64,000 nucleotides of DNA from Lactuca virosa (taxonomy: Eukaryota > Streptophyta > Magnoliopsida > Asterales > Asteraceae): assembly GCA_928212115.1 (NCBI GenBank), contig CAKMRJ010005634.1, positions 123,244,350 through 123,308,349 on the forward strand, in the 5' to 3' direction. Below, piece after piece: positions 32,220-45,500 of this stretch. Every line of letters starts with the position of its first letter. Within the stretch, counting starts at the first letter, position 1. The position numbers were made by a program, and so were the translations under genes. The notes under the pieces are model-generated. The model saw only the letters and a program-made list of their open reading frames with translations, was not told the origin of the DNA and did not search any database.

Positions 32220-33438
32220 TAAATTTGGATGAACCTAACAACTTCAAGGAAGCCATGGCAGGCCCTGAATCTGCCAAATGGAAGGAGGCTATGGACAGCG
32301 AGATTCAATCCATGTATACAATCAAGTTTGGAACTTGGTTGACAATGTACCGGGTGGTAAGACAGTCGGATGCAAATGGATCTTCAAGAAGAAGACCGAC
32401 ATGGACGGGCAGGTACACACTTATAAGGCGCGACTGGTTGCGAAGGGCTTTACTCAAACTCCGGGAGTTGACTATGATGAGACCTTCTCACCAGTAGCGA
32501 AGATTAAGTCTATTAGGGTTATGCTAGCCATTGCTGCATTTCATGATTATGAAATATGGAAAATAAATGTCAAAACCGCTTTCCTTAATGGAAAGTTGGT
32601 GGAGGATGTTTACATGAGTCAGCCAGAGGGTTTTGTCAATGCAAAGTACCCTAATAGAGTGTGTATGCTTGAGAAATCCATATATGGATTGAAACAATCA
32701 TCTCGCAAATGGAACTTTGTTTCGATGAGAAAATCAAAGAGTTTGGCTTTTCGAGGAGCGAGGATGAGTCATGTGTGTATGTTAAGGCTAGTGGGAGTAT
32801 AGTTAGCTTTTTGGTATTGTATATGGATGACATACTACTCATAGGAAATGACATCCCAACCTTGTAGGAGGTTAAGTCCTGGCTTGGGAAGTGTTTCGCT
32901 ATGAAGGACCTTGGAGAAGCTGCGTATATCTTAGGGATAAGGATATTGAGAGATAGGAGTAAGAGACTAATTGGACTTAGTCAAAGTACCTACTTGGATA
33001 AGGTGCTGAAAAGATTCAGCATGCAGGATTCCAAGAAAGGTGACTTACCGATCCAGAGTAACGCCAAACTGAGTAAGACTCAGAGCCCGAGTACAAAGGC
33101 TGAGATAGCTGAGATGAGTTGAGTACCATATGCTTCCGCTATAGGCTCGATCATGTATGCTATGACTTGTACTCACCCTGATGTGGCCTTTGCTTTGAGC
33201 ATGGTCAGCAGATATCAAGGGAATCCTGGCAAGGCTCACTGGACTGCGGTGAAGAACATTTTCAAGTACATGCGGAGGACTAAGGACTGGGTCTTTACCC
33301 TTGGTGGGAGTGATGACTTGAGAGTAGTGGGGTATAGTGATGCCAGCTTTCAGACAGATAGGGATAATTTCCGCTCTCAGTCGGGCTTGGACTTTACCCT
33401 AAATGGAGGAGCAATAACTTGGAAAAGTTCCAAGCAGG
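32220..33438 (+). pseudogene. pol: OUTER reverse transcriptase and start of RNase H, broken
   Basis: RT fragments in order: NFKEAMAGPESAKWKEAMDSE (32232 on), then after a frameshift near 32313 WIFKKKTDMDGQVHTYKARL, then INVKTAFLNGKLVEDVYM and SIYGLKQSSRKWN. Another shift near 32712 precedes the catalytic YMDD (32820-32831). TAG at 32865-32867 and TGA at 33120-33122 are in frame. The RNase H part follows (GYSDASFQTD, SGLDFTLNGG, ITWKSSKQ) and is cut at 33438 by the gypsy element, whose target duplication gcagg is at 33434-33438. The remainder of RNase H is at 62469-62811. Confidence 0.85.
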
Positions 33439-33671
33439 TGTGACAACTCGAGATTTCTATCTTGTAAAGTCAATCAATTCAATAAAAAGTCAGACGTGTT
33501 TCTGTTATCTTTTAGCCATGTTAAGGATCTGTTTGAGAGTTCTAAGCCTAGTACACTCAAGGTTTGTGTGTTAGGAAGTGTTAGCTTGAGTTCATTGAGT
33601 TGCAATCGAGCCGGAAACACCATAAAAAAGGAGTTCACAGCCGTGAACCCATCCTATTCCGTGAACATCCT

Positions 33672-33725
<54 letters not shown>

Positions 33726-35536
33726 ATATATATATATATATAAGAAATTGGCTCATTTCCTTCACTTCTTCAACTCTAGCCGTGAACACACCCATTCTCT
33801 CTCAACTTTCTACAACCGTGAATACTCTAAAGGCTTCCAATAAGTAAGTGTCTCATCCATCTTCTTGTTGTCCATTAGAAACACTTGATTCCCCATGAAA
33901 CAAACACCACTTTGCATGAATCTTCAAGAGTTCACGACCGTGAACCCTTCATTGGGCCGTGAACCCTTCTTAGATGCAAGTTTGGCCGTGAACCCTCCTT
34001 CCATGGTTGTAAACCCTTCATAGGATCAAGGTTGGGCCGTGAACACATCATGTGTTCTATGGCCGTGAACCCTTCTAAGGCCGTGAACATTCCTTGTGTG
34101 ACCGTGAACTCCCTTCATTCAATCATATGTGATTCTAACACTCCATTGAGAGTGTTTCCTAGTTCCTAAGGTTGTTTACCATTACATGTTAGTTGTTATA
34201 TACACTAATTATATACATATATGTGTCATTATATGCTTAATAGGATCCGTTTGTGCTCGAGACTTCACTTGGCATACTTAACATCCTATATCGATCTTTC
34301 AGTCGAATCACTCACTACAGGTGAGCTCATACCCCTAAACTACAATTATTAATTCTTTTTAAATGATTTTAGGGGGGGAATACAAGTAGAACACAATGAA
34401 ATTGTGTTAACCATTTACATGTGAGAACAACATCCAAAAGGATTTCTTATACTCAAACTTGTTGATAACTCTTTTAAAGCTTTTATAAACTTCTTTTATA
34501 TCAAATCATATTCATCTATCTATTTACGTATGAGCATGCTTTAACAGACTTAGGACTATTGTTAGATACCTTGACTCCTGTTCCTTGTTTGGTTGTGGGC
34601 TTGGGGTAGGATCACTAGTCCGAATGTCGGTTAAATCATAGTTATAGTTATTAAATACATATATGAATATTAAACCTATTTTTAAGGATTATACTTAACT
34701 TAGTTGCTTGGTGAGTAATTGAGTCTTTTATATACACCAATAACAGTCAAACCATCATACTAGTAAACTACAATAGGTATAGTTTAGAGGATTACTACTT
34801 ACTAATTCTAGAACAATGAAACTTACAGGAGTCAGTTCATACATGAGTCAGTTCATACATGCTATTACTAGAACAGGAAGGAACATACTATAACAAGAAC
34901 AGAAAGGAACATACTATAACAAGAACATAAAGGAACATACTATAACAAGAACGGAAAGGAACATACATACTAATACAAGAACAAGATAACATTAATGTGA
35001 GCCACTACTTCATGGCATAGCAATATACTGATGTGTCACGTTTTGTAACCAGAGTCTCTTGGAGGGAGAGCGTGAGTTTGTGTATAGATCTATACGGGAT
35101 TGACCATCCTACACCTTGTTGCTAGCTACAGTGGGACCTGCAGGTTTACGGGTGACAAATGTCATACCATTTCGATGTCTTTGGAACGTCGTGTTTTATA
35201 CTAGTCAATCAAGCATGGTTATAACCTCATCACATTTTACCTTAATTAAACAATTTAGTTTTAAGGTAGTTAGTACTTCAGTAGTTACTTTATACAATAC
35301 TACTGTACATCTTCATTTTCCCATTACATTCATATAGTGATATTCTCACATAAAAGGTAATGTAAACTATTTTCTAGTAATGATAGTCATAAACTTGGGA
35401 AAACATTCATTTTTACGAAAGAACAAACATACAAAACCGTCGAGTCTTGGTAGAAGACTACTTTCCATTTTAGTAGAAAATATAGGATTTTCTAGGAAGT
35501 ATACAAACATTTACATCAAAACACTTACAAACATTT
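33439..35536 (+). repeat. Gypsy 5' LTR, left part
   Basis: Matches 60083-62120 or so. It contains the TA expansion (33674-33742), about eight GCCGTGAAC words (33930-34110) and four units of a roughly 26-bp repeat aacaagaacagaaaggaaca (34864-34985). It is interrupted after cattt (35532-35536) and resumes at 45598. Confidence 0.9.
33674..33742. repeat. (TA)n expansion in gypsy 5' LTR
   Basis: About 33 TA units with one TC interruption. The same place in the 3' LTR (about 60317-60325) has only four or so. Because LTRs are identical at insertion, the change came afterwards; it explains most of the length difference between the LTRs (about 2437 and 2381 bp). Confidence 0.9.
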
Positions 35537-38500
35537 TGTAACATCCCAAAATTCAAGACCAAAAATTTCATTTGTATTAGGTTATTGTAAAACCAACAAT
35601 ATAAGAAAACATCCATAATAACATCTCATGTCAAAACCAAAGTGTCAGTAATAAAAACATGTTATCATAAAGTAATATCAGAGTGTAATCCCATAGATCT
35701 CATGTGCGGAAAACATAGTGTGATGCGCTGCGATCAAGCCGGCTCCTTTCCTTTAAAAATGAGTACCTGAAACCAAAACTGTAAACCGTAAGCACGAAGC
35801 TTAATGAGTTCCCCCATCATACCACATACCATACAATCATATAACATACATACTGCCAGGCATATCTGGGTGTCCGACCTACCCCTTCGGTCCTCTCGAC
35901 CGGTGACCTTGCCTAGCATATCTGGGTGTTGGCCTACCCCTTCGGTCCTCTCGACCGGTGACTGCCTAACATATCTGGGTGCTGGCCTACCCCTTCGGTA
36001 TCTTTCAACCAGTAACCGGGAGATGGCCTCCCCTTCGGTATCTTTCAACCGGTAACCGGGGACTATTTCACCCCTACCACTACCACATAAAACCCTAGCA
36101 TATAAATATGAATCACATACTGCCTAGCATATCTAGGTGCTGGCCTACCCCTTCGGTCCTGTCGACCGGTGATTGGGGACTATTTCACCCCTACTACTAC
36201 CACATAATATCATATCACATATATCATAATCTGTCTAGCATAGTTGGGTGCTAATCTACCCCTTCGGTCCTATCGACCGGTAACTGGGGACTATTTCACC
36301 CCCTACTACTACCACTATCACATCACATCATATCATGCTAGCACATAAAACATAACAGGTAGCAGCAAACCTAGATGAATATCACAAAGACAATCATCTA
36401 ACATACAACTCCTACTAGTGGGCCGACATTGTGGCCGTAGACCCACCACTACTGGAAGGTAACTCACCTCACACTGCTAAAGTCCCGTAGACACAACCCC
36501 AGCTACTGGATGACAGAATCCCGATCTGTCAATAACAAAACATCACCCAATTAATAATTGGGTCCCAACACATGTCCATAAGTCCATGTTGGGGTAAAAG
36601 ACTGCTTTACCCCTATCTTGGCTTGATTCAAGCCCAAGGCCCAATCCAAAGGCCCAAAAGTTAACTATGGGTCAAAGCCCAACACATGGCCCAATTTTCC
36701 AAATTGGACCCAAACCTTTATAAGGTCTTACCATAAGGCCCAACCATTTATTCTAGTCCAACCTTTGACATTCTACTAGCCCAATATCATATAATCATTA
36801 AGGCCCAAACTATGGCCCAATTTTCCAAATTGGGCCCAAACCCCTTACATGGGCCTTACCCTAGGCCCATTAAATTATTCTAGTCCAATTGCTTGACTTT
36901 GGATGACCCATTAATAACCCAATCATCAAGGCCCAATAGAGAGGCCCAACAATAAACCCAAGTGAAATTAGGGTTTCACATAAAATGATGATTAGGGTTA
37001 AGTTTCCTACTTAACCCATTAAGGACTTAATCCTCTAAGGACTTAATCCATTAAGTCCAATATCGCTTAGATTAATCTTTGCCAATGATTATTATTCAAT
37101 ATCTCAAGTTATTAAATAATTCCCGCGTGTCCTCGTTAATTCCCCAAATTAGGGTTTTATTGGCATTAGGGTTTTCCAAACCCTAATTAGGGTTTCCAAT
37201 CCAAATATTAGCCCATTTATCAATTTGTTGGGCTTTTAGGTCAATTAGGGTTTTATTGGGCCTATTAGGCCCACTAGAATATCATTAAGCCCATTAGTCA
37301 CATGCTTGGGATTTTAGGTCCATTAAGCTTCATTGGGTCCATTAGGGCTCACAAGGCCCATTAGGGATTCAAGCACCCCAAACGAATCAAACTCAACGAG
37401 GCAAGCACACCGCCACCCGACACGGCGGTCGGTGGCGGTAGGAGGCGGCAGCCACCACCTCACGGTGGTGGTTATGACTTTCTTTCCATTATTCCATTTT
37501 TTTTTACATTTTACATTGCCAATCTGATTAACACATGCACACACCCTAATCTAAATAAAAAAACACACACACACACAGACACCTAGTGGTGGCCGACGGT
37601 GGCGCATGGCGGCAGCCTTGCGATTTCCGGCTAGACAAAGCACCCACAACACCTATTAACACCAAATGATTGACTGAAGCTAACGCACACATGAAATACA
37701 CACACCATGCATCACCTAACAGTGGTGGTTGGCGACAGCTTGATGGAGGAATCCCGGAGGGCGGCAGACGGTGGCGCAACGAAGTGACCACAGAAACAGC
37801 TGTAGCGGCGGCGCGACGACGATGGCTGGCGGCGTTTCGATGATCTAAGGGAGAAGGAAAAGACGAAGTGAAGCAGCAGCGCTAGCGGCCGGCAGCGCTA
37901 CAACTGACGGCGGAGGATAACGTGGTCCAACACAACAACCGCAGCTTTCCCCGATTGCACCGACGACGGCATGCAGCGATATCCGTCCTCGTCGGCGACT
38001 TCGTCTTCTACAGCAATGGCAGCAACCGCGACGCTGCACGATCTGACGACCCCCCCCCCCCCTTGGACCGACGTCACAAGAGGTTCTTCTTCGCTATCGT
38101 GGCTGTTCCGACGGTTGGCTTCAATGGCGACACCGGTTGGCTAGGAGGCGTCGGTCGGACATCGCAGCAATGGGAGTGGCGGCCGGAGGGACAAGGTGTG
38201 AAGGTGGCGGCTGGAATAGTCCTCTAGGGTTAGGGTTGCACAACACTTAAATACCGACTCCAAATAAAAGTTTGCCATAAAGATGCAAATGGCCCCTCCT
38301 TTCAGAATTATTTTCGAAACTAACCCTCAATTTACCATTTAAACCCTGACCTCGAAAATCCTTTTCAAATCAAATGCCATAAATTACCAAACAGCCCCCA
38401 ACTTCTAAAATCTTTACAAAGCTAATCTAGAATTTACAAAACCGCCCCTTGCTTGACAAATTCTTTTCAATTAAGGTCCAGAATTTACCCTTCAGCCCTC

Positions 38501-38622
38501 AACTTCTAGATTTATGACAATTAGCCCTTCGAGACCATCCTTTTATATATAATTATTTATTTTAGGGCTACCATTTGTTCGTTAATTAATTTATTTATCT
38601 AATAAATAAACAGGGTGTTACA
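35537..38622 (-). repeat. LTR of minus-strand gypsy element (3' copy)
   Basis: 3086 bp. It contains tandem units of about 53-56 bp with words catatctggg, ccccttcggt and cgaccggtgac (about 35853-36080, more spaced copies to 36310). It also has many GGCCCA words (36630-37370), a perfect telobox palindrome aaaccctaattagggttt (37178-37195), and a GC-rich segment (about 37380-38220) with open frames on both strands that are not genes. Confidence 0.9.
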
Positions 38623-38636
38623 ACTCTCCCCCACTT
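38623..38636 (-). promoter_or_regulatory. Polypurine tract of minus-strand gypsy element
   Basis: On the minus strand aagtgggggagagt, directly before the LTR. Just upstream of it (38644-38659) is atttcgaggacgaaat, the box usual at the end of gypsy pol. Confidence 0.85.
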
Positions 38637-39644
38637 AAATTAGATTTCGTCCTCGAAATCATTCTTTACCATCTCTTATGCGCCGAACCACTCAAGTAAC
38701 ATGGTCACCATCCTGGGCACACCCTAGCCTTCCCAGGGTAGTTGTGACCAATATTCGCAAAGCCCTAACATTCGTAGGTGAACGAATTCCTCACAACAAG
38801 ATCACATCCACTCCGTCTGAATCTGTTGTCTCGAGATGGTCTGAATTCCTGGCAGACCACTCATACTGAATCATTATCGTTGGACCCAGTCCACTTTATC
38901 CTTCAACCAGCTACTCAGATTTCAATAACTCGAGGTTTCCACTAGAATTCAGGGTCACAAGCCCAATTATCTTTGCAGGTCACTTATACTTGGCCAAGGC
39001 TCAGCTAATCCCGTTGTGATTGACTCGTCACTCCCCAATAAACCAGCTATTTCGTCCGTATTTGCAACCCAAAACACAAATACTAATACTGTCCAAACAT
39101 TGAAACTGCCCAAACACTCATATGCCTGAAGCAGTAGGTTACCACCTAGCTGCTTTCCAAAATCTATCGAGACCTTCCTGGTCTCAATTCATCCGTCAGT
39201 CATCTGAATTTACCGGGTTCCGGCCCGGCTGCGGAGCCAAAGGACCCCCACTTACTCGCCTCACATGACTTCTGAACGAAATCCTTCTCTGAAACTAGTT
39301 GCGACTAGTTATCATGCCACTGTGGTTCTAACAACCTCCTGACCCAACCGATCGGGTCCATGTGTCGAATTCTGACATCACCAAATCCAAGGCTAAAAGT
39401 GATTGCCACCTAACCGATGGTAGCCTTATATCACAAGCAATCTTATATGGTCTGTTGCTTCCCTGATCCCATAACTGTAGTGGCACTCCTACAATCGTAT
39501 CACTAGCTCAATCTGATCTAGTCCTTTTGGGTAAATCCAAAATCCAATCTGTGGATTTCCATATCCTCGATGTTGCACCCAAACTGGTGTGTACTACTGT
39601 TCATTCCGCGTCCTAACAATGCGCTAATGCTATCTGCCATCCAA

Positions 39645-40046
39645 GTGAAGGCTATGGCTACACTCACAGACTTACATCACTCAAGCACTATCCGCTAACC
39701 TTGTGAATTCTACGGCTACACCCGCAGACTTACAACACGCTAACACTATCTGATCACTAGTGAATGCTACGGCTACCCCCGTAGTCTTACAACACTTTCC
39801 ATGCTAACTGACCGCTGGTGAATGCTACGGCTACCCCCGTAGTCTTACAACACTTTCCATACTAACTGACTGCTAGTGAATGCTACGGCTACCCCCGTAG
39901 TCTTACAACACTTTCCATACTATCTGACTATCAGTGAATGCTACGGCTACCCCCATAGTCTTACAACACTTTCCATACTATCTGACTGCTAGTGAATGCT
40001 ACGGCTACCCCCGTAGTCTTACAACACTTTCCCAACCGGGTCGAAC
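39645..40046. repeat. 58-bp tandem repeat array (seven units)
   Basis: The word gtgaatgctacggctacccc or variants starts at 39645, 39703, 39760, 39818, 39876, 39934 and 39992, that is every 57-58 bp. The last five units are close to identical; the first two are more diverged. It lies inside the minus-strand gypsy element. Confidence 0.9.
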
Positions 40047-40146
40047 ACGCACCCGACCTAACACACCACTGAACTTGAGTCCTAACTGGAGCTCTACCCT
40101 AGTTCTCGAAATATGATGTCTGAGAGTCTCGAAGGTTGCCTGCTGC

Positions 40147-40422
40147 TCAGGCCCTCAACGAAAAGGCCACTGACTTCTTGGTCAGTCGGGTCAAAGGAAC
40201 CGCAATATCGGAGAAATCTCGTATAAATATCCGATAATAATCCGCTAGACCCAGGAAACTCCGAATCTCAGCTGGAGACCTCAGAATCTCCCCCTGCATC
40301 ACAACCTCTATCTTGGCCGGATCGAACAGAATGCCCTTCTGGTTGACAAGGTGCCCAAGAGATTGCACCTCGCGTAACCAGAACTCACATTCGGAGAACT
40401 TTACGAAAAGTTTCTCCCCCAC
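40147..40422 (-). pseudogene. pol: Gypsy RT/RNase H fragment
   Basis: A 91-codon frame with the conserved junction between RT thumb and RNase H of Ty3/gypsy pol: KFSECEFWLREVQSLGHLVN, then AEIRSFLGLADYYRIFIRDF and PLTRLTKKSVAFS. The matching segment of the neighbouring chromovirus is at 57830-58070 on the plus strand. No catalytic aspartates are included. Confidence 0.85.
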
Positions 40423-42518
40423 TTAGATTCGACTAAGTCTTCACGGCATGCGAGAATTGAAGGATTCCCAATCCTTCTCGCTTTCTAATATCCCACTGAT
40501 AACGACATGTGCTTACCAATGCTAGCGATTAATCACCGGTTGCACCTTGAGATCGCCCATCCTCGAAAGTCTTGATGAGTACTCTTGAAATCTGGTCCAG
40601 TCTGACACCTCAATCCATCTCACATGCTGTCAATTGAGGACCTTAATCTTCACTCTAGCTGACGAATCCTCGTTCCCACTCCCAATCTTACAATACCACT
40701 GAACTGTAACCGAACACAGCCCATGCGAGAAATGCAATTCTCTTGGACATCCAATGACCGAACACCCATGCGTCTAACACTTGCAAATGACTTCATAATC
40801 TTCATGCTACCAATCCTTCCCTAGCAACGATGGTGCCTTGAACTCCAAAGTTCTTCCATAGACAGCTAACGACCCTACCCAACAATGATGGAACCACTGA
40901 ACGTTGACTTCACTGGAGAACTATCACTCCAACCCTGACCGAGTATCCTCTAAATAATACTCCTGCACAGATCTCGACAAAGATCTGGAATGATAACGGT
41001 ACACGTGGAACCCGCTCCGCAAGGTACGTCCCTCTGTGGGTTCTTCAAGGACTTTTCGAGATGCAGGATGGCATATAAGATCCTTGATAACCCAGACACT
41101 AGCAGAAAACCGCCCCGAGATCTGACTTATCCAAACTCACTCACAATCCCAAAGTGATACGAATCCCCAACATCCATCTAGTAGCAATAGAAGATGACAT
41201 ACCCGCAACATCTGGAGGAATACTCATCACCTTCTGCTGACATGACCAACCCCGCTACCCTGTAGTAGTCTAAACCCTTGGAGTGACAAACTCCCTCGCG
41301 CACTTTCTCGTACGCGTTGCACTGACTCCAGCCCTGCTGGCCTTTCACCTGATGATCAAAAGTCATGGGTCTCTTCCCGGGACCCTCTACTATACTCACC
41401 TAGCACGAATCTCTCTTCTCAAAGTGCTCCAAATCAATCTTGCATCTGCAACCTCTTGGAAATCATGTCCTTCAGGGTCTGACACCCTGTCACGCTCACT
41501 AGCTCACTTGCCCAAGGCTAAGCTGCAACAACTGGAACATCCTCTGTCCCCAAACTGGGTCACAAACTTCTCCCTGAAGCTTCTCAGATTCTCCAAGACT
41601 CTCACTGATTCGAGTATGGATCCTGTGCTTTCAGTAGTACGGGCCCAATACTACCTTCCACACCTATCCATACTTTCCTCAGCAATCCTCCCGAATCCTC
41701 CAAGTCACTTCCTCAAACTGGTACACCCAAGTCTCACTGAGCCTCACTACTAACCCACTGAATCATATCCTAGGTTTCCCTAGGTTCCCGTACCCACCCA
41801 GTCCTCAGCTGCTGGAAGATTCCCAGTAATGTCAACTAGCTACCTTATGAATATAGCCACATGCAACAGAGATCAGATAATCCTTCGAGTAAGAGACCCA
41901 TCCCTAGAACGGTTGGACTCAGACAAGAGTTGCGCAATAGGGTCAAGTCCATCACTCTGAGATTATCTGGCATGTGTCCCATGTGACTTAGCATATTTAC
42001 TTAGTAGCTAACTCACATCACAAAGAGTCCCACAAAGCACAAAGCAAGCAGCATTCAGACAATGGAAACTCTAACCATCATATTCCAATCAAATCATTCT
42101 ATCCTCTAATCAGGAATCTATACATGCAATTCAAAGGCTCATACAATCAGGCATAACCTAAACATGCTATCCTATCACTGACTGATCAGTACTAGCATGC
42201 AAGTCTACAAGCACATACAATAGGCATATAAGGCATCCTTCCTAGATCCTTAACCCTAATCTAGCATGCAGTTTTCATAATCATAATCATATCATATCGT
42301 ATCATAACATAACATGTATGGGTATCTTGGGGAAAACTTACTCGAGCTCGGCTGATTGCACGCATCACACACCTTGTTCTTTTCAAAGTTCTTTTCTCTT
42401 TTCAAATTCTTTTCAAACTCCTTTTTATAAAATGGTTTTAGTTTTGAAAATTTTCATACCAAGTCCTTAGTTTGAGTTCAGACACACCCGAGAGTGTGTC
42501 CGAATCCCTCAAACCAAG

Positions 42519-42530
42519 GCTCTGATACCA
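42519..42530 (-). promoter_or_regulatory. Primer-binding site of minus-strand gypsy element
   Basis: Plus strand gctctgatacca, so minus strand TGGTATCAGAGC, complementary to tRNA-iMet, three bases from the LTR at 42534. Confidence 0.85.
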
Positions 42531-42533
42531 ACT

Positions 42534-45500
42534 TGTAATATCCCAAAATTCAAGACCAAAAATTTCATTTTTATTAGGTTATTATAAAACCAACAATATA
42601 AGAAAACATCCATAATAACATCTCATGTCAAAACCAAAGTGTCAGTAATCAAAACATGTTATCATAAAGTAATATCAGAGTGTAATCCCAAAGATCTCAT
42701 GTGCGGAAAACATAGTGTGATGCGCTGTGATCAAGCCGGCTCCTTTCCTTTAAAAACGAGTACCTGAAACCAAAATTGTAAACTGTAAGCACGAAGCTTA
42801 GTGAGTTCCCGCATCATACCACATACCATACAATCATATAACATACATACTGCGCCGCATATCTGGGTGCCCGACCTACCCCTTCGGTCCTCTCGACCGG
42901 TGACCTTGCCTAGCATATCTGGGTGCTGGCCTACCCCTTCGGTCCTCTCGACCGGTGACTGCCTAACATATCTGGGTGCTGGCCTACCCCTTCGGTATCT
43001 TTCAACCAGTAACCGGGAGCTGGCCTCCCCTTCGGTATCTTTCAACCGGTAACCGGGGACTATTTCACCCCCCTACCACTACCACATAAAACCCTAGCAT
43101 ATAAATATGAATCACATACTGCCTAGCATATCTGGGTGCTGGCCTACCCCTTCGGTCCTGTCGACCGGTAACTGGGGACTATTTCACCCCCTACTACTAC
43201 CACATAATATCATATCACATATATCATAATCTGTCTAGCATAGTTGGGTGCTAATCTACCCCTTCGGTCCTATCGACCGGTAACTGGGGACTATTTCACC
43301 CCCTACTACTACCACTATCACATCACATCATATTATGCTAGCACATAAAACATAACAGGTAGCAGCAAACCTAGATGAATATCACAAAGACAATCATCTA
43401 ACATACAACTCCTACTAGTGGACCGGCATTGTGGCCGTAGACCCACCGCTACTGGAAGGTAACTCACCTCACACTGCTGAAGTCCCGTAGACACAACCCC
43501 AGCTGCTGGATGACAGAATCCCGATCTGTCAATAACAAAACATCACCCAATTAATAGTTGGGTCCCAACACATGTCCATAAGTCCATGTTGGGGTAAAAG
43601 ACTGCTTTACCCCTATCTTGGCTTGATTCAAGCCCAAGGCCCAATCCAAAGGCCCAAAAGTCAACTATGGGTCAAAGCCCAACACATGGCCCAATTTTCC
43701 AAATTGGGCCCAAACCTTTATAAGGTCTTACCATAAGGCCCAACCATTTATTCCAGTCCAACCTTTGACATTCTACTAGCCCAATATCATATAATCATTA
43801 AGGCCCAAACTATGGCCCATCTATGGCCCAATTTTCCAAATTGGGCCCAAACCCCTTACATGGGCCTTACCCTAGGCCCATTAAATTATTCTAGTCCAAT
43901 TGCTTGACTTTGGATGGCCCATTAATAACCCAATCATCAAGGCCCAATAGAGAGGCCCAACAATAAACCCAAGTGAAATTAGGGTTTCACATAAAATAAT
44001 GATTAGGGTTAAGTTTCCTACTTAACCCAATTAAGGACTTAGTCCTCTAAGGACTTAATCCATTAAGTCCAATATCGCTTAGATTAATCTTTGCCAATGA
44101 TTATTATTTAATATCTCAAGTTATTAAATAATCTCGCGTGTCCCGGATAATTCCCCAAATTAGTGTTTTATTGGCATTAGGGTTTTCCAAACCCTAATTA
44201 GGGTTTCCAATCCAAATATTAGCCCATTTATCAATTTGTTGGGCTTTTAGGTCAATTAGGGTTTTATTGGGCCTATTAGGCCCACTAGAATATCATTAAA
44301 CCCATTAGTCACATGCTTGGGATTTTAGGTCCATTAAGCTTCATTGGGTCCATTAGGGCTCACAAGGCCCATTAGGGTTTCAAGCACCCCAAACGAATCA
44401 AACTCAACGAGGCAAGCACACCGCCACCCGACACGGCGGCCGGTGGTGGTTATGACTTTCTTTCCATTATTCCATTTTTTTACATTTTACATTGCCAATC
44501 TGATTAACACACGCACACAGCCTAATCTAAATAAAAACACACACACACACAGCCACCTAGTGGTGGCCGTCGGTGGCGCATGGCGGCAGCCTTACGATTT
44601 CCGGCTAGACAAAGCACCCACAACACTTATTAACACCAAATGATTGACTGAAGCTAAGGCACACATGAAATACACACACCATGCATCACCTAACAACGGT
44701 GGTTGGCGGCAGCTTGATGGAGGAATCTCGGAGGGCGGCAGACGGTGTCGCAACGAAGTGACCATAGAAACAGCTGTAGCGGCGGCGCGACGGCGATGGC
44801 TGGCGGCGTTCGATGATCTAAGGGAGAAGGAAAAGACGAAGTGAAGCAGCAGCGCTAGCGGCTGACAGCGCTACAACTGACGGCAGAGGATAACGTGGTC
44901 CAACACAACAACCGCAACTTTCCCCGATTGCACCGACGACGGCAAGCAGCGATATCCGTCCTCGTCGACGACTTCGTCTTCTACAGCAATGGCAACAACC
45001 GCGACGCTGCACGATCCGACGACCCCCCCCCCTTGGACCGACGTCACAAAAGGTTCTTCTTCGCTGTCGTGGCTGTTCCGATGGTTGGCTTCAATGACGA
45101 CACCGGTTGGCTAGGAGGCGTCGGACGGACATCGCAGCAATGGGAGTGGCGGCTGGAGGGACAAGGTGTGAAGGTGGCGGCTGGAATAGTCCTCTAGGGT
45201 TAGGGTTTCACAACACTTAAATACCGACTCCATATAAAAGTTTGCCATAAAGATGCAAATGGCCCTTCCTTTCAGAATTATTTTCGAAACTAACCCTCAA
45301 TTTACCATTTAAACCCTGACCTCGAAAATCCTTTTCAAATCAAGTCCCATAAATTAGCAAACAGCCCCAAACTTCTAAAATCGTTACAAAACTAATCCAG
45401 AATTTACAAAACCGCCCCTTGCTTGACAAATTCTTTTCAATTAAGGTCCAGAATTTACCCTTCAGCCCTCAACTTCTAGATTTATGACAATTAGCCCTTC

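Larger units (their letters stand above)
38637..42518 (-). pseudogene. Deleted internal region of minus-strand gypsy element
   Basis: Apart from the RT/RNase H fragment at 40147-40422 I could not recognise gag, protease or integrase; the remaining frames are short. The segment is moderately GC-rich and unlike the AT-rich surroundings. A second purine tract of PPT type (minus-strand aagtgggggag, about 40415-40432) lies directly before the RT fragment, which hints that pieces were rearranged or joined by deletion. Confidence 0.55.

Noticed and set aside
35734..36048. 104-codon minus-strand frame with internal repeats, repeated at 42731-43045
   Set aside because: It reads through the tandem LTR units (53-56 bp); the apparent protein repeat comes from the DNA repeat.
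37922..38227. 101-codon frame in GC-rich DNA, repeated at 44895-45197
   Set aside because: Both copies lie within LTRs of the minus-strand gypsy element and lie antisense to its transcription; the frame follows base composition, not coding constraint.
39645..40046. CRISPR-like regular repeat
   Set aside because: Units are contiguous tandem repeats with no unique spacers, in plant retrotransposon DNA.
41283..41753. 156-codon plus-strand frame
   Set aside because: Antisense to the minus-strand gypsy interior, Ser/Leu/Pro-rich with no domain; shadow of element sequence.
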